The notes: generated from the letters alone by a model not told the origin. A stretch of 64,000 nucleotides of DNA from JANQRZ01 sp965215165 (GCA_965215165.1 CBDCCX010000006.1:1550001-1614000), one strand, 5' to 3'. Positions 17,668-27,094 are shown, counted from the stretch's first letter. Program-made: numbers and translations.

Positions 17668-18546
17668 GTGCCCGCTCCACTCGTAGACCTCGCCGGCCGC
17701 GCCGCCCTCGTCACGGGCGCGTCGTCCGGCATCGGCCGCGCGGCGGCTGTCGAGCTGGTCCGCCGGGGTGCGCGCGTCGCCGTCAACTACCCCGTGCCCG
17801 ACGAGGCCGACGACGCGGTAGACACGCTCGCCGCCATCGCCGAGGCGCTCGACGCCGAGACCAGGACCGAGCGCGACGGCGGCGAGGCCCGGCTCCTCGA
17901 TCCCGACGGCGCGGCGCTCGCCCTCACCGTCCGCGCGGACGTGTCGAACGACAACGAAGTCGAGGCGATGACGGCCGCCACGGTCGAGGCGCTCGGCGGG
18001 CTCGATGTGCTGGTGTGCAACGCGGGAATTCAGGTCAGGGGCGAGACGCACGAGGTGGACGTGGCGGTCTTCGACCAAGTGCTGGCCGTCAACCTGCGCG
18101 GAGCGTACCTCTGCTGCCGCGCCGCGCTCCGGCGGTGGATGGCCGAGCCGCGCACGGCCGAGCGCCCCGGCGTGATCGTCAACGTGTCGAGCGTGCACGA
18201 GCGGATCCCGCGACCCCACTTCGTCTCCTACGCCGTGAGCAAGTTCGGCCTCCACGGCCTCACGCAGTCGCTCGCACTCGAGTACGCCGACCGGCACGTC
18301 CGCGTCAACGCGGTGGGACCAGGCGCGACCGTCACCGCCATCAACGCCGCCTGGAAGAACGACGCCGACGCGCGCGAGGCCGTCGCCGCGCACATCCCGA
18401 TGGGCCGCGTCGCCGAGCCGGAGGAGATCGGCCGGGTCATCGCCTTTCTCGCCTCCGACGCCGCCCCCTACATGACGGGGCAAACCGTCTTCGTGGACGG
18501 CGGCCTCACGCTCTACCCCGACTTCATGAAGCCCTGGTCGGGATGA
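17668..18546 (+). CDS. SDR family oxidoreductase (glucose 1-dehydrogenase-like)
   Basis: The 292-residue protein is a classical short-chain dehydrogenase. It has the cofactor motif TGASSGIG near residue 16, the NAG motif (LVCNAGIQ) near 112, catalytic Ser in NVSSVHE and the YxxxK pair in SYAVSKFGLHGL. The C-terminal segment GQTVFVDGGLTLYPDFMKPW is typical of glucose 1-dehydrogenase-type SDRs. The GTG at 17668 is chosen because the domain starts right after it; residues upstream look non-coding. It overlaps the GMC oxidoreductase gene (ATGATG), so the two probably act on the same polyol or sugar-like substrate, which cannot be named. Confidence 0.88.
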   Translation: MPAPLVDLAGRAALVTGASSGIGRAAAVELVRRGARVAVNYPVPDEADDAVDTLAAIAEALDAETRTERDGGEARLLDPDGAALALTVRADVSNDNEVEAMTAATVEALGGLDVLVCNAGIQVRGETHEVDVAVFDQVLAVNLRGAYLCCRAALRRWMAEPRTAERPGVIVNVSSVHERIPRPHFVSYAVSKFGLHGLTQSLALEYADRHVRVNAVGPGATVTAINAAWKNDADAREAVAAHIPMGRVAEPEEIGRVIAFLASDAAPYMTGQTVFVDGGLTLYPDFMKPWSG

Positions 18547-20072
18547 TGGACCGACACGCCGACGTTCTCGTCATCGGAGCCGGAGCCGCCGGTGGAGCCA
18601 TCGCCCGGGCGCTCGCCCCGACCGGCGCGCGCATCCTGCTGCTCAACCGCGACGGCTTCCTCCCACGCGAGGCCGAGAACTGGAGTCCGCGCCTAGTCTA
18701 CGAGCGCGAGCGCTACAAGACCGAGGACCGCTGGCGCGACGGGCTGACGGGCGAGGACTTCCGCGCCTCGATGGTCTACCACGTCGGCGGCAACACCAAG
18801 ACCTACGGCTCGGCGATGCTGCGGCTGCGGCCCGAAGACCTCGGCGAGGTCCAGACCGCCGACGGTCGCTCCCCCGCCTGGCCGATCTCCTACGCCGACC
18901 TCGCGCCGCACTACGACCGCGCCGAGGCCGACTACTCGGTCCACGGCGAGCGCGGCTCCGATCCGCTCGAGCCGCCCGCCGCCGGGCCGTATCCGTACGC
19001 GCCGCTGGCCCACAGCCCGCGCGTCGCTGAGGTCGGCGAGCGGCTGCGGGCCGTCGGGCTGCGGCCCTTCGCGCTGCCGATGGGGCTGCTGCGCAACGCC
19101 GAGCAGGACGAGGCCGGGCCGTTCGTGCTGCGCGAGCTGTTCCGCGCGAATGGAGCCGAGACCTTCGACGGCTACCCCGACCTGACGCTCCTCAAGGCCG
19201 ACGCCGAGACGTGCGGCGTTCGCCCCGCGCTCCGGCACGCCAACGTCTCGCTCCGCACCGGCGTCACCGTGACGCGCCTCGTCCCCTCGGCCTCGGGGCG
19301 CGAGGTTGCCAGCGTCGAGGCCCTCGTCGATGGGCGCGCGACGAGCTTCTCGGGCGACGTCATCGTCCTCGCGTGCGGGGCGGTCAACACGGCAGCGCTG
19401 CTGCTCCGGTCAGAACTAGCCAACGGCTCCGGCCGCGTCGGGCGGCACTTCATGCGGCACACGACCACCAAGTTCTACTCGGTCGACACGGCTACGCCGA
19501 ACCCGACCTATTTCCAGAAGACCCTCGCCGTCAACGACTACTACTGGGGCGATCCCGGCGATGACGGCAGCCCGCCGCTCGGGCACGTCCACCTGATGGG
19601 CAAGCACCTCCCCGAGATGATCCGCACCGACCTCCTCGACCTCTCCGACGAGGCAGCCGCCCGCGTCTCGCGCCACTCGCTCGACTGGTGGGTGCAGACC
19701 GAGGACGTGCCGCTCGCCGGCAACCGCGTCCGCTGGCACGACGGGCAGATCGTGGTCGACTACCGCCCGACGAACGAGGGGCCCCACGGCCGGCTGATGG
19801 ACCTCTTCGAGGCCAAGCTCCGCGCCGTCGGCTTCGACCGGTTCTTCCGCGTGCCGATGCCGCTGCGCGTGATGAACCACCAGTGCGGCACCGCCCGGAT
19901 GAGCGCCGACCCGGCGGCCGGCGTCGTGGACCCGACCGGGCGATGCCACGAGGTCGCCAACCTCTACGTCGCCGACGCCAGCGTCTTCCCGTCGAGCGCC
20001 GCAACCAACCCGACGCTCACGATCGTGGCGAACGCCTACCGGACGGCGGAGCACCTCGCCGGAATTCTGTAG
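18543..20072 (+). CDS. GMC-family FAD-dependent oxidoreductase
   Basis: The 509-residue protein has the dinucleotide-binding motif VIGAGAAGGAIARAL (about 9-23). A GMC body follows (MVYHVGGNTKTYGSAMLRLRPEDL). The C-terminal catalytic region has LRVMNHQCGTARM, with an active-site His, and the signature NLYVADASVFPSSAATNPTLTIVANAYR. GMC enzymes oxidise alcohols, choline or sugars using FAD. There is no signal peptide, so it is probably cytosolic. The start overlaps the SDR stop; Met at 18543 or 18546 is possible. Confidence 0.9.
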   Translation: MMDRHADVLVIGAGAAGGAIARALAPTGARILLLNRDGFLPREAENWSPRLVYERERYKTEDRWRDGLTGEDFRASMVYHVGGNTKTYGSAMLRLRPEDLGEVQTADGRSPAWPISYADLAPHYDRAEADYSVHGERGSDPLEPPAAGPYPYAPLAHSPRVAEVGERLRAVGLRPFALPMGLLRNAEQDEAGPFVLRELFRANGAETFDGYPDLTLLKADAETCGVRPALRHANVSLRTGVTVTRLVPSASGREVASVEALVDGRATSFSGDVIVLACGAVNTAALLLRSELANGSGRVGRHFMRHTTTKFYSVDTATPNPTYFQKTLAVNDYYWGDPGDDGSPPLGHVHLMGKHLPEMIRTDLLDLSDEAAARVSRHSLDWWVQTEDVPLAGNRVRWHDGQIVVDYRPTNEGPHGRLMDLFEAKLRAVGFDRFFRVPMPLRVMNHQCGTARMSADPAAGVVDPTGRCHEVANLYVADASVFPSSAATNPTLTIVANAYRTAEHLAGIL

Positions 20073-20218
20073 GCGGCTAGAGGGAGGTGGTCGGTTAGAC
20101 GAAAAGGGTGTAGAGTCCGGCGCGAGGCCCGGTTGTTTGCCCAGATTTCGACCGGCACCGGGCGAGGGCAGCGTTACCTTCCGACCGCTCGCGCCCTGCC
20201 CGTTTTCCGCCGCTCCGA

Positions 20219-20968
20219 ATGAACTTCTGCGTCTGCATCAAGCAGGTCCCCGATGTCTCCGCCCCGATCCAGGTCCGCGACGGCGAGCTCGTGATGGACG
20301 CCGGCCGCGTCGTCCTCAACGCCTACGACGCGAGCGCCGTCGAGGAGGCCCTCGTCCTGACCGAGCAGCACGGCGGCGAGGTCGACGTGCTGCTGATCGG
20401 CCCCGAGCGCGCCACCGAGACGATCCGCAAGGCCCTCGCGATGGGGGCGGCGCGCGGGATCCACCTGGTCGTGCCCGAGGACGCCGCGCTCGACTCGGCC
20501 GCCGTCGCCGGCCTCCTCGCCGGGCACCTCGGCGAGGCGGACTACGACGTGATCGCCACCGGCAAGCAGGCGCAGGACACCGACTCCGGCCTGGCCGGCT
20601 CGATGCTCGCCGAACGCCTCGGCCGCCCCTACGCCTCCAACGCCGTTGGCCTGAGCGTCGAAGGCGACACGCTCGTCGTGACCCGGCAGGGCGACGCCGG
20701 GCAGGAGGTCATCGCGCTCCCGACGCCGTGCCTGGTGACGTGCTCGAACGACATGAACGACCCGCGCATCCCCAAGCTCAAAGGCGTGATGGCGGCCAAG
20801 AAGAAGCCCGTCGAGACCGTCGCCGTGGCCGACCTCCCGGCCCCCTCGGTGCGCGTGCTCCGCTACGAGGCGGTACCGACGCGCGAGCCCGGCCAGACCG
20901 TCGAGGGCGAGCCGGCCGAGCAAGCCGCCGAGGTCGTCCGCCGCCTCCACGAAGCGAGCGTCCTTTGA
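20219..20968 (+). CDS. etfB: Electron transfer flavoprotein beta subunit (FixA-type)
   Basis: EtfB forms a heterodimer with EtfA, binds AMP or a second FAD, and carries electrons from dehydrogenases. The 249-residue protein starts MNFCVCIKQVPD and has the family segments NAYDASAVEEAL (about 39-50) and TGKQAQDTDSGLAGSMLAERLG (about 118-140). MNDPRIPKLKGVMAAKKKP closes the conserved core near 178-198. It opens a four-gene run with etfA, fixC and fixX, so it belongs to a FixABCX-type complex. Confidence 0.95.
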   Translation: MNFCVCIKQVPDVSAPIQVRDGELVMDAGRVVLNAYDASAVEEALVLTEQHGGEVDVLLIGPERATETIRKALAMGAARGIHLVVPEDAALDSAAVAGLLAGHLGEADYDVIATGKQAQDTDSGLAGSMLAERLGRPYASNAVGLSVEGDTLVVTRQGDAGQEVIALPTPCLVTCSNDMNDPRIPKLKGVMAAKKKPVETVAVADLPAPSVRVLRYEAVPTREPGQTVEGEPAEQAAEVVRRLHEASVL

Positions 20969-21059
20969 GCGTGGGGGCATGGGCGAGAGGGAGAGAGGAA
21001 GCTTGGCGCTGTACCCCTCCCCTTTCCGTCCACTCCCCCTTTCACCCTTTCCCAGCCCT

Positions 21060-22034
21060 ATGCCCACGATTCTCTCCGTCCTCGCCCTCTCGAACGGGCA
21101 GCCCACCCGCGCCTCGCTCGAGGTCCTGACCCGGTGCCGCGCCATCGCCGAGGCCGAGGGGGCCGACCTCGCTGCGGTCGTGCTCGCGCCCGACCCGTCG
21201 GCCGCCGCTGAGGCCGCGCAGCGCTACGGCGCGCAGACCGTCTACACCGTCGCGGGCGACGCCTTCGAGACCGCGCTCAACGCCCCGGTCCTGGGCGCGC
21301 TCGAGGCCGTCATCGCCCGCGCGCAGCCGAGCCTAGTCGCGTTTCCCTCGACCGAGGGCGTCAAGGACATCCTCGGCGCGCTCGCCGTGCGAACCGGCGG
21401 GGCCGTCGTCGCGGACGTCGCCGAGTTCGAGATGGCCGACGGAGCCGTTGAGGCGCTGCGGCCGGTGATGGCGGCGAAGTTCCTGGCGCGAACCCAGGCC
21501 ACAGGCTCACCGGTCCTGGTCTCGGTCCGCAGCGGCTCGTACGTCGCCGAGGAGTCGCCGGTCGAGGGGACGGTCGAGGCCGTGTCCGTGGACCTGGGCG
21601 CGCCGAAGCAGACGCTCCGCGAGGTCGTGGCCGGCATCGCGGGCGGGGTCGATCTCTCGGACGCGCGCGTGGTCGTCGCCGCCGGGCGCGGGGTGAAGGA
21701 CGACGCGGCCAAGCGGCTCGTCGAGGAGCTGGCCGAGGTAACCGGTGCCGCCATCGGCGCGAGCCGGGCGGTCGTCGAGACCGGGATGTTCCCGGCGACG
21801 ACACAGATCGGGCAGACCGGCAAGGTCGTCTCCCCGGAGGTCTACTTCGCCGTCGGCGTCTCGGGCGCGATCCAGCACGTCGCTGGCATGTCCAACAGCC
21901 GCATCATCGTCGCCATCAACAACAACGCCGATGCTCCCATTTTCGACGTGGCGACCTACGGCCTGGTCGGCGACCTGTACGACATCCTCCCGGCCCTCAT
22001 CGCCGAGATCAAGAACGCGAACGGGGCCGCCTAA
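21060..22034 (+). CDS. etfA: Electron transfer flavoprotein alpha subunit (FixB-type)
   Basis: The 324-residue product has an N-terminal ETF domain (MPTILSVLALSNGQ) and a C-terminal FAD-binding domain. The latter carries VVAAGRGVKDDAAKRLVEEL, SRAVVETGMFPATTQIGQTGK and the signature YFAVGVSGAIQHVAGMSNSRIIVAINNNADAPIF. The longer open frame starting at 20979 is pyrimidine-rich intergenic sequence, so ATG 21060 is used. It follows etfB by 91 bases. Confidence 0.95.
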   Translation: MPTILSVLALSNGQPTRASLEVLTRCRAIAEAEGADLAAVVLAPDPSAAAEAAQRYGAQTVYTVAGDAFETALNAPVLGALEAVIARAQPSLVAFPSTEGVKDILGALAVRTGGAVVADVAEFEMADGAVEALRPVMAAKFLARTQATGSPVLVSVRSGSYVAEESPVEGTVEAVSVDLGAPKQTLREVVAGIAGGVDLSDARVVVAAGRGVKDDAAKRLVEELAEVTGAAIGASRAVVETGMFPATTQIGQTGKVVSPEVYFAVGVSGAIQHVAGMSNSRIIVAINNNADAPIFDVATYGLVGDLYDILPALIAEIKNANGAA

Positions 22035-22097
22035 CATCCTTGCCCGTGTAGGTCAGTCAGCGCAATGGCTCGACCTCTACGAACAGCTAACCAACAG

Positions 22098-22130
22098 CCC
22101 TGGATTTCCGCGCTTGCGGGAATGACAGAG
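22098..22130. repeat. REP-like element between etfA and fixC
   Basis: CCCTGGATTTCCGCGCTTGC followed by GGGAATGACAGAG forms a short palindrome-centred unit (CCGC/GCGG around the GCTT). This class of extragenic repeat is scattered through many genomes. It interrupts an otherwise compact operon between etfA and fixC. Confidence 0.55.
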
Positions 22131-22150
22131 TCAACGAACTGTAACGCCTG

Positions 22151-23476
22151 ATGGACGAGCGCTTCGATTGCATCATCGTCGGCGGCGGGCCGGCGGGCCT
22201 CGCGGCCGCGATGACCCTCGCCCGCGCCGACGCCCGCTTCCTGCTCGTCGAGCGCGGCGAGTGGAGCGGCGCGAAGAACGTCTCCGGCGGCGTGCTCTGG
22301 GGCCGCGACCTCAGCCGCCTGGTGCCGAGCTACTGGGAAGAGGACGACGCCGGCTGGGAGCGCTTCGTCAACCACCGCCGCCTGACGTTCATGGACAGCG
22401 GCGCGGCGCTCACCATCGACTTCAAGAGCGACCACTTCGACGCCCCGCCCTACTCCGGCGTCACCGTCCTGCGGTCGCGCTTCGACGCCTGGCTCGCCGG
22501 CAAAGTCCAGCAGGCCATCGACGAGAGCGCCGCAGCCGACGAGTCGCTGCTCGCCACCGACATCCTGGTCGAGGAGGTCATCCAGGAAGGCGGCAAAGTC
22601 ACCGGCATCCGCGCCGGCGGCGAGGCGTTCTACGCCGACTGCGTGATCCTGGCCGAGGGCGTCAACAATCTGCTCACCCGGCAGGTCGGGCTCCAGACCG
22701 ACTACGTCCCGGCCGAGGGCCTGGCCGTCGGGGTCAAAGAGGTGATCCGGTTCGACCAGAACGTGCTCGAAGACCGGTTCCAGCTCAACGGCCGGAGCGG
22801 GCTGACGAACGAGTACGTCGGCTACGCCTCCGGCGGGGTCGAGGGCGGCGGGTTCCTCTACACCAACCGGGAGTCCGTCTCGATCGGCCTGGTCCTCGGC
22901 ATGGCGGATCTGCGGAAGGCGCGCAAGACGCCCTACGACCTCCTCAACCAGTTCAAGACGCACCCGGCCGTCGCCGATACCCTCCGGGGCGGCGAGGTGC
23001 TCGAGTACAGCGCCAAGGTGGTCTCGACCGGCGACATGCGCGTGATGCCGCGCGAGGTCTACGCCGACGGCGTCCTGATCGCGGGCGAGGCGGCGAACCT
23101 CGTGCTCAACGCCGGCCGGGCGATCCAGGGCATGGACTACGCGATGCGCTCGGGCATCCTGGCTGCCGAGACGGTCATCGAGGCTAAGCAGGTGCAGAAC
23201 TTCAGCGGCGCGATGTTGCAGCACTACCGCGCGGCGCTCGACAACTCCTACGTGATGCAGGACCTGCGCGGCTTCCAGCAGGCCGTCCAGGTCCTCCACT
23301 CGCCCGCCATGTTCTCCTCGGTCCCCCGCCTCGTCTGCGATTTTGGCCGGGAGTTCTTCACCGTCGACAACAAGCCGACGCGCAAGGCGTACCAGATTCT
23401 CCGCGACGTGCGGCGAGAGCACATGGGCTACTGGGACCTTGTCAAGCTCGGCTCCCGCGCGGCCCGCGCGCTCTGA
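22151..23476 (+). CDS. fixC: FixC-type FAD-dependent oxidoreductase (ETF:quinone oxidoreductase-like)
   Basis: FixC takes electrons from EtfAB and delivers them to quinone. The 441-residue protein opens with FDCIIVGGGPAGLAAAMTLA (about 5-24). It has the FixC-type segment SGAKNVSGGVLWGRDL and the FAD-binding VILAEGVNNLLTRQVGL near 165-181. A late GEAANLVLNAGRAIQGMDYAMRSGILAAE block follows, and GreyPheTVDNKPTRKAYQILRD-like sequence lies near the end. The membrane contact is monotopic in this family. It lacks the C-terminal ferredoxin domain of eukaryotic-type ETF-QO, which the adjacent fixX supplies. Confidence 0.94.
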   Translation: MDERFDCIIVGGGPAGLAAAMTLARADARFLLVERGEWSGAKNVSGGVLWGRDLSRLVPSYWEEDDAGWERFVNHRRLTFMDSGAALTIDFKSDHFDAPPYSGVTVLRSRFDAWLAGKVQQAIDESAAADESLLATDILVEEVIQEGGKVTGIRAGGEAFYADCVILAEGVNNLLTRQVGLQTDYVPAEGLAVGVKEVIRFDQNVLEDRFQLNGRSGLTNEYVGYASGGVEGGGFLYTNRESVSIGLVLGMADLRKARKTPYDLLNQFKTHPAVADTLRGGEVLEYSAKVVSTGDMRVMPREVYADGVLIAGEAANLVLNAGRAIQGMDYAMRSGILAAETVIEAKQVQNFSGAMLQHYRAALDNSYVMQDLRGFQQAVQVLHSPAMFSSVPRLVCDFGREFFTVDNKPTRKAYQILRDVRREHMGYWDLVKLGSRAARAL

Positions 23477-23502
23477 CCCCGGCTTATCAAACCAGAGATC
23501 GT

Positions 23503-23817
23503 ATGAGCGAAGACGTCAAAACGCTGTCCGTCGCCGAGCGGCTCGGCACCGTCGCCTACCGGAACCAGGGGCGCACCGAGGCCCGGCCACACATCCTGGT
23601 CGAGACCGACATCTGCAACACCACGTGCCCGCACAAGTGCACGACCTACGTCTGCCCGGCCAACTGCTACACCATCGACGAGCGCGGCCTGGTGCACTTC
23701 CAGTTCGAGGACTGCATCGAGTGCGGGACCTGCATGTACGCCTGCGACCAGGGGGCCGTCACGTGGCGCTACCCGGACCCCGAGGACGGCCGCGGCGTCA
23801 ACTGGAACCTGGGCTAG
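23503..23817 (+). CDS. fixX: Ferredoxin-like protein FixX
   Basis: The 104-residue protein carries the cysteine-rich FixX pattern: CNTTCPHKCTTYVCPANCYTI (residues about 38-58), then the 4Fe-4S loop CIECGTCMYACDQGAV (about 72-87). It ends NWNLG. FixX acts with FixC as the Fe-S module of ETF:quinone oxidoreductases. It is 26 bases after fixC and completes the etfBA-fixCX set. Confidence 0.95.
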   Translation: MSEDVKTLSVAERLGTVAYRNQGRTEARPHILVETDICNTTCPHKCTTYVCPANCYTIDERGLVHFQFEDCIECGTCMYACDQGAVTWRYPDPEDGRGVNWNLG

Positions 23818-23857
23818 ACGTCCCCACCTCCGGGACCGGGTGGGTACCATACGCGCC

Positions 23858-25642
23858 ATGCTGGACGCTCTCACCTGGGAAGCCTGGACTACGCTCGGCG
23901 TCATCGCCCTCGTGCTGGTGGCGCTTGTCCGAGGCGTTGGGCGGCCCGACCTGGTCCTTCTGGGCAGCCTCGCGCCGCTCCTCGTGCTCGGCATCCTCAC
24001 GCCGGAGGAGGCCTTCGCCGGGCTGTCCAACAGCGCCGTGCTGACGGTCGCGGCCCTCTTCGTCGTCGCCGCCGGCGTCGAGCGCACCGAGGCGCTCGCC
24101 TTCGCCGACCGCCTCTTCTTCCCCCGGTCCTCGAACGTGCGGCGGGCCACGGCCCAGCTCATGGGGGCGACGGCGGCGATGTCGGCCTTCCTCAACAACA
24201 CGCCCGTCGTGGCGATGCTGATCCCCCGCGTCCAGGCGTGGTGCGAGGCGCACGGCGTGCCGCCGTCCAAGCTGATGATCCCGCTCTCCTACGCGGCGAT
24301 CGTGGGGGGCATGACGACGCTCATCGGCACGTCCACGAACCTCCTCGTCGCCGGGCTGATGGAGGCGTCGGGCGTGGAGGGGCTGGGGCTGTTCGACCTG
24401 GCCTGGGTGGGGGTCCCGGCGGCGCTCGCCGTCCTGGCCTACTTCGCCCTCGTCGGGCACCGCTTCCTCCCGGACCGCAGCCGCCCGGCGGAGTCGGTCG
24501 AGGCGGAGCTGGCGGACTGCCTGTTCGAGGTGCGCGTGGCGGCCTCGCCGCTGGCCGGGCGGACCGTCGAAGCCGCCGGGCTGCGCGCCCTCGGCGACGC
24601 CTACCTCGCCCACGTCCGGACGGGCGACGCGCTCGTCGCCGCCTCGCCCGAGACGGTGCTGCGCGCGGGCGACGTGCTCACGTTCCGCGGCAGTGCGCGG
24701 CACCTCGAGACCGTCCTCCAGCGGCCGGGGCTCCAGCGGGTCGTGGAGCCGGTGAGCGCGGCGGCCGAGGCCGCGCTGCCGCTCTTCGAGGCCGTCGTCG
24801 CGCCGTCGTCCGAGCTCGTGGGGCGCAGCCTGCGCGAGGTCGGCTTCCGCGAGCGCTACCACGGCGTCGTGCTCGGGGTCCGCCGCCGGGACGCCTCGGT
24901 CCCGGGAGCCCTCGGGCACGTCCCCATCGAGGCGGGCGACCTCCTCTTCATCGAGGCCGCCGACGGGTTCAACCGGCGGTGGGGCCAGCGCCGGGACGAG
25001 TTCTACCTCGTCGCGCCGCGCCACGCCGGGGAGCCGCCGCCGCCCCGCCCCCAGCACGGCAGGGGGCCGCTCGCGCTGGGCATCCTGGCGGCCGTCGTCG
25101 CCGTGGCGGCCCTCGACCTCGCCCCCATCGTGGTCACGTCGTTCGTCGGGGCCCTCGCCGTCGTCGCGACCGGGTGCCTCGGGGGGCGCGAGGCCCGGCA
25201 GGCCGTGGACGTGCCGGTGCTGCTCGTCATCGCCGCAGCGCTCGGGCTGGGCAAAGCCATCGAGACGACGGGCCTCGCGGCGGCCATCGCCGACGGCCTC
25301 GTGGCGCAGTCGGTGGGCTGGGGTCCGATGGGCGTCGTCGCCGCCGTCTACCTGGCGACGAGTCTGCTGACCGAGATGATCACCAACAACGCCGCCGCCG
25401 CGCTCATGATCGGCGTCGGGCTGGCGGCGGCCCCTACGCTGGGGGTCCCGCCCGAGGCGTTCGGCGTGGCCGTGGCGGTCGCGGCGTCGGCGAGCTTCTT
25501 GACACCCATCGGGTATCAGACCAACCTCATGGTGATGGCTGCCGGCGGCTACCGCTTCGGCGACTACTTTCGCACCGGCCTTGTCGTCAACGTCATCGTG
25601 GCCGTCGTAGCCCTGCTGATGATCCAGGCGGTGTGGCTTTAG
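23858..25642 (+). CDS. SLC13-family permease with two TrkA-C (RCK_C) domains
   Basis: The 594-residue protein has N- and C-terminal blocks of hydrophobic helices. They surround a soluble part (about residues 215-395) that contains two TrkA-C-like domains (VRVAASPLAGRTVEAAGL and VVAPSSELVGRSLREVGF). The helical halves carry the DASS/SLC13 signatures SAFLNNTPVVAMLIP and TEMITNNAAAALMIGV, plus TPIGYQTNLMVMAAGGY. Such proteins carry dicarboxylates, sulfate or similar anions with sodium. The substrate cannot be read from sequence. ATG 23858 is preferred over a GTG at 23840. It is 40 bases after fixX, so it may be in the same transcript. Confidence 0.88.
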   Translation: MLDALTWEAWTTLGVIALVLVALVRGVGRPDLVLLGSLAPLLVLGILTPEEAFAGLSNSAVLTVAALFVVAAGVERTEALAFADRLFFPRSSNVRRATAQLMGATAAMSAFLNNTPVVAMLIPRVQAWCEAHGVPPSKLMIPLSYAAIVGGMTTLIGTSTNLLVAGLMEASGVEGLGLFDLAWVGVPAALAVLAYFALVGHRFLPDRSRPAESVEAELADCLFEVRVAASPLAGRTVEAAGLRALGDAYLAHVRTGDALVAASPETVLRAGDVLTFRGSARHLETVLQRPGLQRVVEPVSAAAEAALPLFEAVVAPSSELVGRSLREVGFRERYHGVVLGVRRRDASVPGALGHVPIEAGDLLFIEAADGFNRRWGQRRDEFYLVAPRHAGEPPPPRPQHGRGPLALGILAAVVAVAALDLAPIVVTSFVGALAVVATGCLGGREARQAVDVPVLLVIAAALGLGKAIETTGLAAAIADGLVAQSVGWGPMGVVAAVYLATSLLTEMITNNAAAALMIGVGLAAAPTLGVPPEAFGVAVAVAASASFLTPIGYQTNLMVMAAGGYRFGDYFRTGLVVNVIVAVVALLMIQAVWL

Positions 25643-25670
25643 AGAGGACGGGGCAGCGCCGCCCTGTGCG

Positions 25671-25678
25671 TACTTTTG
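25671..25678 (+). promoter_or_regulatory. Bacteroidota-type -7 element candidate before gcdH
   Basis: TACTTTTG matches the TAnnTTTG -7 consensus known from Bacteroidota housekeeping promoters. It lies in the gap between the SLC13 gene and gcdH, 120 bases before the ATG. I could not find a clear TTG-type partner box at the right distance. Confidence 0.35.
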
Positions 25679-25798
25679 AGTAAGGCGGTGCCCCTGCCGG
25701 GCGCGGCGCGAACTGCACGCCCTGGTAGGCGTGGAAGTCCGCTCCCCGCCCTTCGGCCGCGCGCCGGTCCACAGACTTCCGACAGCACACCTATTCTC

Positions 25799-27064
25799 AT
25801 GGCGAAGACCCACTTCAACACCGACGACGCGCTCCTCTTCGAGCAGATGCTGGGTGAAGAGGACCGACTCATCATGCAGTCCGCCCGCGACTACGCGCAG
25901 CAAAGCCTGGAGCCGCGCGCGTGCGAGGGCAACCAGGACGGCGTCTTCCACGACGAGATCCCCGGCGAGATGGCCGAGATGGGCCTGCTCGGCGCGACGA
26001 TCCCCGAGGAGTACGGCGGCCTCGGCGCGAGCTACACCGCCTACGGCTTGATCGCGCGCGAGCTCGAGCGCGTCGACAGCGGCTACCGCTCGTTCGCCTC
26101 GGTGCAGTCGTCGCTGGTGATGTACCCGATCTACGACTTCGGCACCGAGGAGCAGCGCCAGCGCTTCCTCCCGAAGCTCGCCTCGGCCGAGATGATCGGC
26201 TGCTTCGGCCTGACCGAGCCCAACCACGGCTCGGACCCCGGCTCGATGGAGACGACCGCGACGAAGGTCGACGGCGGCTTCGTGCTCAACGGGGCCAAGA
26301 TGTGGATCACGAACTCGCCCGTCGCGGATGTCGGCGTGGTCTGGGCCAAGTCCAAGGGCGACGGCGAGGACGGCGTGATCCGCGGCTTCCTGGTGGAGAA
26401 GGGCATGGACGGCTACACGGCCCCGGTGACGCACAACAAGATGTCGCTGCGGGCGAGCCACACCGGCGAGATGGTCTTCGACGACTGCTTCGTGCCGGAC
26501 GCCAACGTCTTCCCCGAGATCCGCGGCCTCAAGGGTCCGTTCTCGTGCCTCAACAACGCGCGCTACGGGATCGCGTGGGGGGCCATCGGCGCGGCGGAGG
26601 ACTGCTACCGCCGGGCGCGGCAGTACACGGGCGAGCGCAAGCAGTTCGGCTACCCGCTCGCGGCCAACCAGCTCGTCCAGACCAAGCTAGCCAACATGCT
26701 GACGGACATCACCCAGATGCAGCTCGTCGCGTGGCGGCTCGGCGTCCTCAAGGACGAGGGCAAGGTGGCCCCGCCGATGATCTCGCTCGCCAAGCGCAGC
26801 AACGTCGGCACGGCGCTCGGCATCGCCCGCATCGCGCGCGACATGCTCGGCGGCAACGGCATCACGGGCGAGTACCGGGTGATCCACCACATGGTCAACC
26901 TGGAATCGGTGAACACCTACGAGGGGACCTACGACATCCACGGCCTGATCCTCGGGCGCGAGATCACCGGCATCCAGTCGTTCATGCCGCGCGGCAACGA
27001 CCTGCCGGCCAACCCCGAGCCGGCCCCGCCGCAGCCCGTCGAAGAGTTCGCCACGGCCGAGTAG
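25799..27064 (+). CDS. gcdH: Acyl-CoA dehydrogenase, glutaryl-CoA dehydrogenase type
   Basis: This 421-residue flavoprotein oxidises and decarboxylates glutaryl-CoA to crotonyl-CoA in lysine and tryptophan catabolism and passes electrons to ETF. Visible motifs are IPEEYGGLGASYTAYGLI, the FAD/substrate segment GCFGLTEPNHGSDPGSM, KMWITNSPVADVGVVWAK and the arginine-containing SLRASHTGEM. The catalytic-base region is NLESVNTYEGTYDIHGLILG, which matches GCDH rather than short-chain enzymes. A Pro/Glu-rich tail of about 20 residues is unusual. Neighbouring etfAB-fixCX would accept its electrons. Other acyl-CoA substrates are possible. Confidence 0.88.
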   Translation: MAKTHFNTDDALLFEQMLGEEDRLIMQSARDYAQQSLEPRACEGNQDGVFHDEIPGEMAEMGLLGATIPEEYGGLGASYTAYGLIARELERVDSGYRSFASVQSSLVMYPIYDFGTEEQRQRFLPKLASAEMIGCFGLTEPNHGSDPGSMETTATKVDGGFVLNGAKMWITNSPVADVGVVWAKSKGDGEDGVIRGFLVEKGMDGYTAPVTHNKMSLRASHTGEMVFDDCFVPDANVFPEIRGLKGPFSCLNNARYGIAWGAIGAAEDCYRRARQYTGERKQFGYPLAANQLVQTKLANMLTDITQMQLVAWRLGVLKDEGKVAPPMISLAKRSNVGTALGIARIARDMLGGNGITGEYRVIHHMVNLESVNTYEGTYDIHGLILGREITGIQSFMPRGNDLPANPEPAPPQPVEEFATAE

Positions 27065-27094
27065 CCCCGCCGTCCGTCTCCGCTCTGCTGTCCC

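Noticed and set aside
23798..26461. An 887-codon minus-strand open frame
   Set aside because: It is antisense to the SLC13 and gcdH genes, is His/Arg/Gly-rich and shows no fold or motif.
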